This document shows positions 1-5,221 of a stretch of DNA of 5,337 nt, one piece after another; within the stretch, counting starts at the first letter, position 1; each line of letters begins with the position of its first letter. Made by a program: the position numbers and the translations under genes. Origin of the DNA: an uncultured Fibrobacterota bacterium (GTDB lineage: Bacteria > Fibrobacterota > Chitinivibrionia > Chitinivibrionales > Chitinispirillaceae); contig CAISVC010000381.1 of NCBI GenBank assembly GCA_903888815.1, forward strand, positions 1 to 5,337, in the 5' to 3' direction. The notes under the pieces are model-generated. The model ran no database searches. It saw only the letters and a list, made by a program, of their open reading frames with translations, and was not told the DNA's origin.

Positions 1-404
1 CCTGCGCATATCAATGCCGTTATAACCGGGCCTATTTCCTTGATAAGAGATACTGCTACCATTCCGGGAAGCAAGGTTACTGCTCCGAAATTCACCAGTA
101 CCGGCCGCGATTGAATAGTAAGCACCAAACCCATAATGATTCCGGTCAATGAAATAAGCGGTAATGATTTATATCCAATTTGAAAACACTGGCGCAAAAA
201 TTCCCTGAATTCAAAATCCCGGGAAAAAGTTTCTTTAATCGTGCGCGATATAAATAAAAAAACATCGGCTACCTCTGTTAAATAATTGTTTACAGAATTG
301 AATAATTCGATATGGCAGACTTTGGCCTTAAAAAATGCCACTTTAGGTGCAATCATAAAATCTGATTGTTTCCTTGATACTTTTTTCCCGGTGTTCTTAT
401 CCAT
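1..404 (-). CDS. mlaE: MlaE/YrbE-family ABC transporter permease, N-terminal part (cut by left edge)
   Basis: This is the permease subunit of an Mla-type ABC transporter, which moves phospholipids or other lipids between the inner membrane and the periplasmic side; in known systems it works with an MlaF ATPase and an MCE-domain MlaD. About 134 residues are visible of a family that usually has 250 to 270. The hallmark MlaE motifs are clear: SLTGIIMGLVLTIQ (about residues 85-98), then VLVNFGAVTL and MVAVSLIKEIGPVITALICAG up to the edge, matching the conserved 'LxxELGPVxTALLxAG' segment. The first motif lies about 25 residues later than in E. coli MlaE, so there is a hydrophilic, Lys-rich N-terminal extension. 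The start ATG at 404-402 overlaps the stop of the preceding GH130 remnant by 8 bases and has no good Shine-Dalgarno sequence, suggesting translational coupling. This part is noticeably AT-rich (one hand-counted line, 241-300, is about 32% GC). The family call is firm; the substrate is unknown. Confidence 0.9.
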   Translation of the reverse strand, partial: MDKNTGKKVSRKQSDFMIAPKVAFFKAKVCHIELFNSVNNYLTEVADVFLFISRTIKETFSRDFEFREFLRQCFQIGYKSLPLISLTGIIMGLVLTIQSRPVLVNFGAVTLLPGMVAVSLIKEIGPVITALICA

Positions 405-561
405 TTTGTTCAAGCCATTCCAGCATAGCGCGGATACTGCCCGTGGCAAGGGCAATACTTGAATCCGCCGCGCCATAATAAGGGTGGAGGGTCTCTCCAT
501 CAGGTGCAACGATATAACCGCACGGAAAGACGACAGCCACCCTTGTAAGGTTTAAGTTTGA
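397..561 (-). pseudogene. C-terminal remnant of a GH130 glycoside phosphorylase/hydrolase
   Basis: Translation of the minus strand from 540 to 397 gives VAVVFPCGYIVAPDGETLHP followed by YYGAADSSIALATGSIRAML and EWLEQNG, then a stop. This matches the C-terminal signature of the GH130 family (mannosyl-phosphorylases and relatives): a 'VVFPCG' strand, a 'YYGAADxxIALAT' strand and a final helix. Intact members have roughly 300 to 350 residues; here only about 47 recognisable codons remain. The frame is closed by a TAA at 564-562, and 52 bases further upstream lies the end of an unrelated lipoprotein gene, so the catalytic five-bladed propeller is missing and cannot be recovered by a nearby frameshift. 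No ATG lies near the upstream end of the frame; a GTG at 540-538 could start a short peptide, but I doubt that it does. The end overlaps the mlaE start by 8 bases (397-404), as in a genuine operon junction, so the mlaE side looks original and the upstream side looks deleted or replaced. Confidence 0.75.
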
Positions 562-616
562 TTACGGATTACCACGTTGAATTCCATGATACAACGGGTG
601 CCTGGCCGGCGCTTCC
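562..616. other. Intergenic junction between lipoprotein gene and GH130 remnant
   Basis: These 55 bases separate the lipoprotein stop (619-617) from the truncated GH130 frame. An imperfect inverted repeat lies at 571-599 (a 5-bp CGTTG/CAACG stem, extended past a bulge, with a loop of about 12 bases). No T-run follows on the minus strand, so I do not call it a terminator. This is the most likely zone of the rearrangement breakpoint. No promoter could be assigned. Confidence 0.5.
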
Positions 617-1288
617 TTACTTCTTGGAGCTGATGATACGTCGCTGCGTCAACTCAGATATCACAAGGCCGGCAATCCCGCGTTGTACATCCGTCACGGA
701 ACCGGGATCGGGCGTTCTGCTCGTCGCACTCCAGATCAATCGGCCGCCGTTTCCGGTGGTGGTGACGTCAATCGCGCGAATAGCGACTTTTTGAGAGTCG
801 ACGTATCCCGGATGTTCTATTTCGCGATAATAAGTCCAGTATCTTTGCCAATAAGGGCTGTAATAAGCGCTGTTATTAGGGCTGTTATAAGGGCTGGAAC
901 GCACATCCTGTTGTATGGATGTATACCCTTTAATATATTGCTTATTCGTTTCCGTCGGGAGCCTGAGAATAACCAGAATGCCGTCGAAACCGTTCGCTTG
1001 CACCGTCGCTATAACCTGATTTGTGTCCGGGGGTGCATCAGGGAACAAACTATACGACGATGTCGCCGCCACGCCATGCTTTGCAAGCTCGCCGGCGAAA
1101 GCATCTTCCCAGATGCGCCGCTTTGTTGCATCCTTTCTAACTGAAATAACCAGCATCTTGCTGAGCGGCGGAGCCTGAAAAGAAGGATCATGCCATATAT
1201 CGACAAGGCTGGACGATGCGCAGCCGCACATCTGGCTGATCAAACAACCGAATGCCGCCACTGCAACTGCTTTCAATAACGAATTCAT
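617..1288 (-). CDS. Putative lipoprotein of unknown function
   Basis: The 223-residue product begins with MNSLLKAVAVAAFGCLISQM, a short basic and hydrophobic signal peptide, followed by CGC; Cys23 (preceded by Met-Cys-Gly) is the best lipidation site, and ASSS after it suits an outer-membrane lipoprotein. The mature part has alternating strand and helix segments, such as MLVISVRKDATKRRIWEDAF (45-64) and NGFDGILVILRLPTE (99-113), a layout seen in DUF4136-like or CsgG/TolB-like lipoproteins; I cannot place it in a named family. Residues 130-146 form a low-complexity Ser-Pro-Tyr/Asn insert encoded by a 12-bp tandem repeat, followed by an aromatic stretch (YWQRYWTYYREIEHPGYVDS). The start is supported by AAAGGAGA ending 6 bases upstream. 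It is the last full gene of the cluster, 57 bases after the upstream barrel gene. Lipoprotein status is likely; function is unknown. Confidence 0.8.
   Translation of the reverse strand: MNSLLKAVAVAAFGCLISQMCGCASSSLVDIWHDPSFQAPPLSKMLVISVRKDATKRRIWEDAFAGELAKHGVAATSSYSLFPDAPPDTNQVIATVQANGFDGILVILRLPTETNKQYIKGYTSIQQDVRSSPYNSPNNSAYYSPYWQRYWTYYREIEHPGYVDSQKVAIRAIDVTTTGNGGRLIWSATSRTPDPGSVTDVQRGIAGLVISELTQRRIISSKK
851..898. repeat. Four tandem copies of a 12-bp repeat inside the lipoprotein gene
   Basis: Copies at 851-862, 863-874, 875-886 and 887-898 follow the pattern ATAAGGGCTGTT with one to three changes each (ATAAGGGCTGTA, ATAAGCGCTGTT, ATTAGGGCTGTT, ATAAGGGCTGGA). The unit is a multiple of three, so copy-number changes keep the frame. 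On the minus strand it encodes four units of the form x-Ser-Pro/Ala-Tyr/Asn (SSPY, NSPN, NSAY, YSPY). Confidence 0.9.
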
Positions 1289-1345
1289 AATGTTCTCCTT
1301 TCGGTGGTCAATCCATAAACCTGTTTGAAGATCTCCACGACCGCC

Positions 1346-1840
1346 TTAAAAGAAATATCTTACTCCGAGACCGGCATCGATTCCAAAACCTGTTGACGGC
1401 ACGACCTGGAGAGAAGGAACAAGTTCAAGAAATATATCGATCGGGGTCTGGCGCGGCAGCCATGCAATACCGATCACTCCGCGAACAGCAATCGAGTTAT
1501 TATACCCTGCGCCCGTATTGATGCGTCCGCCGACACCAGTGTATAAGGGGAACCGTTCGGACGAATGAATGGCATCAAACCAATGCCAGAGGTAATCCAT
1601 GTGGAAGTGAACGCGGCTTCCGCCATTATATCCGCCCTTATAGTTGCCGACCCGGTCTCCTCCAACCGACCATCCGAGACCAAAATCGAATGCGGTTGCC
1701 GATGAGACCCACAGCTTCGCGCTTATCCCTGTCGGTTCTCCAAGGATTATTCCGAGTCCAAAGTGGCGGTCCTGCGCAATGGTTCCCGCTGCGAAGAGGA
1801 ACAGAACAAACGTGATGAATGCATAAAGAGAATGTTTCAT
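1346..1840 (-). CDS. Small outer-membrane beta-barrel protein (DUF3996/BAPKO_0422-like)
   Basis: The 164-residue product has a clean Sec signal peptide (MKHSLYAFITFVLFLFAAGT, likely cleaved after IA22, before QDRHFG). The mature N-terminus reads FGLGIILGEPTGISAKLW (27-44), which resembles the start of DUF3996 (BAPKO_0422-type) barrels; this family assignment is from memory and tentative. The rest alternates glycine/aromatic strands (FDFGLGWSVG; PLYTGVGGRINTG; AVRGVIGIAWLP; IDIFLELVPSLQVVP), and the chain ends in GLGVRYFF, a terminal aromatic strand typical of substrates of the BAM assembly machinery. About 140 mature residues suits an eight-stranded barrel. AAAGGAGC lies 8 bases before the ATG. 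It sits 51 bases after another barrel gene of similar size, but the two sequences are not obviously duplicates. The ligand or role is unknown. Confidence 0.85.
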   Translation of the reverse strand: MKHSLYAFITFVLFLFAAGTIAQDRHFGLGIILGEPTGISAKLWVSSATAFDFGLGWSVGGDRVGNYKGGYNGGSRVHFHMDYLWHWFDAIHSSERFPLYTGVGGRINTGAGYNNSIAVRGVIGIAWLPRQTPIDIFLELVPSLQVVPSTGFGIDAGLGVRYFF

Positions 1841-1891
1841 AAAAGATGCTCCTTTTCGATAAAGTGTAAAACAGGTCCTTTTAGTGCGCGC

Positions 1892-2440
1892 TTACAGGCC
1901 GAACAGGAACCCGACGGTGATGATAAAGAAGTCGCTTTTCAGGTCACCGCTGCCAGGGATCGCTTTAAAATCATAATCCAGAAAGACGTAGCGAATGTCA
2001 CCGGTCAATTTTGTTTTTGGACCCACGGGCAGTTCCACACCGGCGCCAAAATGCCAGCCGAATTTCTGTGTTGTCTCGTCTTTAAGCATAAGCAACGGGT
2101 ACTTGCTCTGGTTATAATCGAAAGTCGAATTGTACCAGCCCGCGCCCATGGCCCCATAAACAACAGGGAGCGGATAAATCAAACCGGTTACCAGCACCGG
2201 CCAGCTGCGGACCGTCACGGCGTCATTCGCATATTTTTCCTGACGATAGTTGATGGATGCTTCGGCGCCAAGGACCGGCGTCAATTTCAACCGACAGGTT
2301 ACTCCACCCATGAATGACCCGTTGTCGGCATCCCGGGCTTTATAAAAGCCAAGCTGCGGGCCGAGACGTATGCTCTGTGCATTCGCCTGGGCAGCCAAGA
2401 GCGTGATGAGCCCCATTACCAGTAACGTTTTCGTCCACAT
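1892..2440 (-). CDS. Outer-membrane beta-barrel protein, OmpW/OmpX-like size
   Basis: The 182-residue product has a Sec signal peptide (MWTKTLLVMGLITLLAAQAN, likely cleaved after ANA21, before QSIRLG). The mature chain is an alternating series of amphipathic strands: IRLGPQLGFYKA, FMGGVTCRLKLTPVLGAEAS, INYRQEKY, PVLVTGLIYPL, VYGAMGAGWYNSTFDYN, KFGWHFGAGVELPVG, KLTGDIRYVFLDYDF. It closes on FFIITVGFLFGL, a typical last strand. This is the general pattern of the PF13505-type eight-stranded barrels, of which many are annotated only as 'outer membrane beta-barrel protein'. The charged loops lie where extracellular loops are expected. AGGAGG lies 7 bases upstream of the ATG, a strong ribosome binding site. 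The gene is 46 bases after the small Lmo0937-type gene and 51 bases before the next barrel. Specific function cannot be read from the sequence. Confidence 0.85.
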   Translation of the reverse strand: MWTKTLLVMGLITLLAAQANAQSIRLGPQLGFYKARDADNGSFMGGVTCRLKLTPVLGAEASINYRQEKYANDAVTVRSWPVLVTGLIYPLPVVYGAMGAGWYNSTFDYNQSKYPLLMLKDETTQKFGWHFGAGVELPVGPKTKLTGDIRYVFLDYDFKAIPGSGDLKSDFFIITVGFLFGL

Positions 2441-2486
2441 AACAATTCCTCCTGTTTAAATGAATGATTGATTGTTTTCTTTATGG

Positions 2487-2636
2487 CTACAGAATTTTCT
2501 GGCCGCGAATGATCCTCACCAGGACGACTACGACGGCGATAACCAGAAGAATGTGGATGAACCCTCCCATGGTGTGAGAAGTAATCAACCCCAGAAGCCA
2601 TAATATTACAAAAACCGCAGCAATAGTGAAAAGCAT
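2487..2636 (-). CDS. Lmo0937/DUF5670-type small membrane protein
   Basis: This 49-residue gene is short enough to be missed by length-filtered gene calling. It starts MLFTIAAVFVILWLLGLITS, continues HTMGGFIHILLVIAVVVVLV and ends RIIRGQKIL. It has two hydrophobic segments (about 3-19 and 25-41) joined by a short loop with HTMGGFIH, and a basic tail, so it should be a two-pass inner-membrane hairpin with both ends in the cytoplasm. The 'LWLLGL.....GGFIHLLLVIA...' pattern is the hallmark of the Lmo0937 family (about 50 residues). These small proteins are widespread and often lie near stress or envelope genes; no biochemical role is established to my knowledge. AAAGGAT lies about 8 bases before the ATG. 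It is encoded between the Gln-rich protein (67 bases upstream) and a barrel protein (46 bases downstream). Confidence 0.88.
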   Translation of the reverse strand: MLFTIAAVFVILWLLGLITSHTMGGFIHILLVIAVVVVLVRIIRGQKIL

Positions 2637-2638
2637 AA

Positions 2639-2702
2639 CTATTATCCTTTCATGTTCATGTTTGCAAAGTAATGGCGCGTTTTCATTGTAGTGCTATTAT
2701 CC
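2639..2702. repeat. Two 9-bp direct repeats flanking the spacer upstream of the Lmo0937-type gene
   Basis: The minus-strand 9-mer GGATAATAG occurs at 2702-2694, just after the stop of the Gln-rich protein gene, and again at 2647-2639, overlapping the ribosome binding site of the small membrane protein. The copies are 55 bases apart. They resemble a sigma-70 -10 box (GATAAT), but no matching -35 box is convincing and the second copy is too close to the ATG. This may be coincidence in a short AT-rich spacer. Confidence 0.35.
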
Positions 2703-2703
2703 C

Positions 2704-3435
2704 TTAATTCAGGTAGACGGTGATTGCGATCCGGTCCCGGGGATGCCTGCGGTTGTACAGGTAATAGCCGTCCCCAAAGTAGTCGATATACACATCATCA
2801 TTTTCGTACCAGTTGTCCGACCAGTATTCCGGCCACGGGTCAATGAGACCGAACCAAAAGCCGCTGTACTGGAAGCGGGGATACCCGCCAAAAATTTCCA
2901 AAGAGAGGCTATGGATGCGGAACCGGTGGTTCCGGCCGAAGTGGCCACGGAAATGGTCTTCAGGGATCCAGTAGCCGTTGTAGCCGCCACGTTGCTGCCA
3001 GGTGCGGTGCTCGGCCTGCCAGCTATGCGCGCGATGCTGCTGCCACACGCCCCGCTGTTCACTTTGCTGAACACGTTGCACTTGCTGTGAAGACTGATTG
3101 GCTTGCTTCTGCTCCTGCTGTACCTTGGCTTGCTGCTGCTGTTCAGACTTGGCTTGCTGCTCCTGTTCAGGCTTGGCTTGCTGCTGCTGTTCAGGCTTGG
3201 CCTGCTGCTGCTCTTGCTTTTGCTGTACCTTGGCCTGCCGCTGCTCTTGCTTTTGCTGTACCTTGGCTTGCTGCTTCTGTTCAGGCTTGGCTTGCTGCTC
3301 CTGTCTCGGGGGCTGCTGTGCATCTTTTTCGTGTTGCTCCTGCTTAGCGTACGTGGGTGCAACGGTTCCGAGAAGAAAAAACAGAGCTCCCGTGCTGACT
3401 GCCATAATCATAGTTTTAGGATTGGGCCTTTTCAT
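2704..3435 (-). CDS. Secreted Gln-rich repeat protein with conserved aromatic C-terminal domain
   Basis: The 243-residue product has three parts. Residues 1-30 are a Sec signal peptide ending APTYA before KQEQ. Residues about 31-128 are extremely rich in Gln, Lys, Ala and Glu, with seven QAK[P/V/S] repeats (QQAKPEQK, QAKVQQKQEQ and variants), probably an extended or coiled helical stalk in the periplasm or at the cell surface. Residues about 150-243 form a compact, aromatic-rich domain with GYWIPEDHFRGHFGRNHRFR, then GGYPRFQYSGFWFGLIDPWP, EYWSDNWYENDDVYIDY and GDGYYLYNRRHP. I recognise this C-terminal pattern from uncharacterised exported proteins of several Gram-negative phyla, without a known function. 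AAGGAGG lies 7 bases before the ATG. The gene follows the OmpA-family gene by 100 bases, the widest gap in the cluster. A structural or envelope-binding role is my guess only. Confidence 0.82.
   Translation of the reverse strand: MKRPNPKTMIMAVSTGALFFLLGTVAPTYAKQEQHEKDAQQPPRQEQQAKPEQKQQAKVQQKQEQRQAKVQQKQEQQQAKPEQQQQAKPEQEQQAKSEQQQQAKVQQEQKQANQSSQQVQRVQQSEQRGVWQQHRAHSWQAEHRTWQQRGGYNGYWIPEDHFRGHFGRNHRFRIHSLSLEIFGGYPRFQYSGFWFGLIDPWPEYWSDNWYENDDVYIDYFGDGYYLYNRRHPRDRIAITVYLN
3097..3303. repeat. Degenerate 24/33-bp tandem repeat encoding the Gln-rich tract
   Basis: The plus strand shows repeated units of about 24 bases built on TTCAGGCTTGGCTTGCTGCT, mixed with two nearly identical 33-base units built on GCTCTTGCTTTTGCTGTACC. 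All are multiples of three, giving 8-residue (QQAKPEQx) and 11-residue (AKVQQKQEQxQ) repeats in the minus-strand protein. The composition bias also keeps plus-strand frames open as Leu/Cys/Ala-rich runs, which are not genes. Confidence 0.9.
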
Positions 3436-3535
3436 AATGTAACCTCCTTCTTAATTCGATTAAATGTGTTTTATCCTAAATTCCGCAGTTGAAGAAGACG
3501 CGCCGCGATCATCAAATCCCATGAATAATTACCCC

Positions 3536-5170
3536 CTACCGGTTGTACTCCTGCAGTGCATCCTTGTTCATAACGCGTAACTCAACTCTACGGTTTACCA
3601 GCCTGCCTTCTTTCGAGCCGTTGTCCGCCTTGGGCATGCTCATTCCGTATCCATGTGAAAACAAACTTAAGCTTAAAGCAGGCGCGACCTCGGTCAGATA
3701 GTTGCGTACCGCTTCGGCACGGCCCTGGCTGAGAGTGATATTGTAATCTTTGTCGCCGATATTGTCGGTGTGTCCTGCCACCTCGATCTGCAATTTGGGA
3801 TATTTGAGCAGCATTATGCCGATAATATTGAGGTACGGTTTTGAATTGATGGATATGATCGTCTCTCCGGTCTTAAAGTACACGGCGTCAAGGAGCAGCT
3901 CACCGGTTGACAGCAACTTTTTTTCCGCGTCGCTGCGCTTCGCCTTCTCCAGAGCAAGATTGCTCGCGGCCTGAATGAGTGCAAGCGAGTCGGCAGTTGC
4001 CTTTTTCGCCAGTACGTCGGCCGCAGCCTTGTTTGCTCGTGCGTCGTCGTCGGCTTTTCGCTGCATGGAATCCATTTGCATACGCCCATTATTCTTCTCG
4101 TTGGCAAGCGCAACGGAATCGTCCGCCGATTTCATGGCGAGTGACCGGGCTTGTTTCGCCGACTGGGCGGCGTTATACTCCAGAGCCGCTTTCTCCTGCG
4201 CCGCCTTTTGCTTCTGCGCAAATTCCGCATTTCTCCTGCTTTTTAACATATCAAATGAGAATGCCAGCGCGCCAAAGATACGATAGGGTTCAAGCGCCCG
4301 CGGATTGCCATTAGACCGGTCAGCGGAAAGTGAAACGTCGGCTCCGACCATGACATTCATCTGATACGGCGTACGAATGTGGAGCGTGGGGGTGAACCAC
4401 AGCGGATCGGTTCCAAAGGACATTTCGTTGAATCTGGTACGAGAGTTTATTTCCGCGCCAAGAACTGCACAGCCTGCGTTTGCCTGTAAACCGGCGCCCA
4501 GGAGCAATAAAACAGGTTCACTGTTGTTAATGTTAATAACTCCCGCTTCGTTTAAATGCAACTTAATGCCCCAATCTTCGCTGCCGGACAGAAACGTTTG
4601 CATGAGTTTACCCAAAAAATCATAGCCGGTACGGGTCTCGAAATAATTGTAACCATCGGTCCTGTACGTGTTGATCTGGTTCTGGGACGTGCCCCCGATA
4701 AGAGCCACCTGGCCGCCCATACGCACAAAAGCGCTGCGCGCAAAAGGCAACGAACCCTGGGCTCCTGCACGAATCGTGCCCAGGCCGGAGCTCCTGGCGG
4801 TGTTGCTATAATTACTTGAGGCGAATCCCACTATGGACCCGAAAATGTCGACATTAGGATTGACACCGTATGAAAAAGCCCCGGCGCCGGTAAAAAGGCT
4901 GGCTCCAGTGTTCGGCGTAGTGAGGTATCCTATCCGTTGCTTATACCACGGCGCCATAAAATCGAACGTAATACGGCCCGCGCCCATGGACTCTGCTGAG
5001 CCGACGGTGCTCAAACCTCGCAATGCCTCGCCATTGACTACTGGCGAATACACAGGGGTACGGCCGCTATCGGATTCCGCCCTGACCGTGTGTATCGACG
5101 GAAACAAGCAGAAGACGAGAAACAGCGATCCCGCGCAGGACCTGGACATGATGGAATTTGAACGTAACAT
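3536..5170 (-). CDS. OmpA-family protein: N-terminal barrel, Ala-rich coiled coil, C-terminal peptidoglycan-binding domain
   Basis: The 544-residue protein likely links the outer membrane to the cell wall. A Sec signal peptide ends near TVRA31. Residues about 50-310 are a beta-barrel-like region of alternating strands (GAGRITFDFMAPWY, VDIFGSIVGFAS, VLLLLGAGLQANAG, NVMVGADVSLSAD, GALAFSFDML). Residues about 312-422 are a charged, Ala-rich coiled coil that should span part of the periplasm. Residues about 424-536 are an OmpA_C (PF00691) domain: DAVYFKTGETIISINS, then EVAGHTDNIGDKDYN with Asp469, and SQGRAEAVRNYL with Arg484. These two residues have the same 15-residue spacing as Asp271 and Arg286 of E. 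coli OmpA, which bind diaminopimelate, so binding should be intact. GRLVNRRVELRVM closes the domain. AGGAG 5 bases before the ATG at 5170-5168 favours this start over Met8. The barrel is longer than the eight-stranded E. coli OmpA barrel, and the strand count is uncertain. It lies 51 bases after the ice-binding-like gene. Confidence 0.92.
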   Translation of the reverse strand: MLRSNSIMSRSCAGSLFLVFCLFPSIHTVRAESDSGRTPVYSPVVNGEALRGLSTVGSAESMGAGRITFDFMAPWYKQRIGYLTTPNTGASLFTGAGAFSYGVNPNVDIFGSIVGFASSNYSNTARSSGLGTIRAGAQGSLPFARSAFVRMGGQVALIGGTSQNQINTYRTDGYNYFETRTGYDFLGKLMQTFLSGSEDWGIKLHLNEAGVININNSEPVLLLLGAGLQANAGCAVLGAEINSRTRFNEMSFGTDPLWFTPTLHIRTPYQMNVMVGADVSLSADRSNGNPRALEPYRIFGALAFSFDMLKSRRNAEFAQKQKAAQEKAALEYNAAQSAKQARSLAMKSADDSVALANEKNNGRMQMDSMQRKADDDARANKAAADVLAKKATADSLALIQAASNLALEKAKRSDAEKKLLSTGELLLDAVYFKTGETIISINSKPYLNIIGIMLLKYPKLQIEVAGHTDNIGDKDYNITLSQGRAEAVRNYLTEVAPALSLSLFSHGYGMSMPKADNGSKEGRLVNRRVELRVMNKDALQEYNR

Positions 5171-5190
5171 ACGGACTCCTTTTTGGTTAA

Positions 5191-5211
5191 GATTTAAGAT
5201 CGGGATTTAAG
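5191..5211. repeat. Direct repeat of an 8-mer upstream of the OmpA-family gene
   Basis: The minus-strand sequence CTTAAATC occurs at 5211-5204 and 5198-5191, with a 13-base period, in the 51-base spacer between the ice-binding-like gene and the OmpA-family gene. It could be a paired protein-binding site or a short slippage product. No -35/-10 promoter pair was recognised around it. Confidence 0.35.
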
Positions 5212-5221
5212 TTCAACCATT

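Noticed and set aside
571..599. Imperfect inverted repeat downstream of the lipoprotein gene as a terminator
   Set aside because: The stem is short and bulged, the loop is about 12 bases, and no T-run follows on the minus strand.
683..1144. Plus-strand 153-codon open frame opposite the lipoprotein gene
   Set aside because: The minus-strand frame has a signal peptide, a lipidation Cys and a ribosome binding site; the plus frame has none of these and contains arbitrary repeats from the 12-bp array.
1763..2317. Plus-strand 184-codon open frame across two barrel genes
   Set aside because: It spans the boundary of two well-supported minus-strand genes, has no Shine-Dalgarno sequence, and its translation is charged and featureless.
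2642..2686. A 14-codon minus-strand reading frame (MKTRHYFANMNMKG) that could be a leader peptide
   Set aside because: It has no ribosome binding site and no regulatory codon run, and no attenuator hairpin follows; frames of this length are expected by chance.
3097..3303. Regular repeats suggesting a CRISPR array
   Set aside because: The units are contiguous, degenerate and in frame within a protein, with no unique spacers.
3087..3492. Three overlapping plus-strand open frames rich in Leu, Cys or Ala
   Set aside because: They are antisense shadows of the Gln-rich repeat; their composition follows from the complement of CAG/CAA/AAG codons, and they lack credible starts or family signatures.
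3439..3535. Promoter in the 100-base gap before the Gln-rich protein gene
   Set aside because: Only weak -10-like (TAGGAT) and -35-like (TTCAAC) matches are present; they are not enough to call a promoter.
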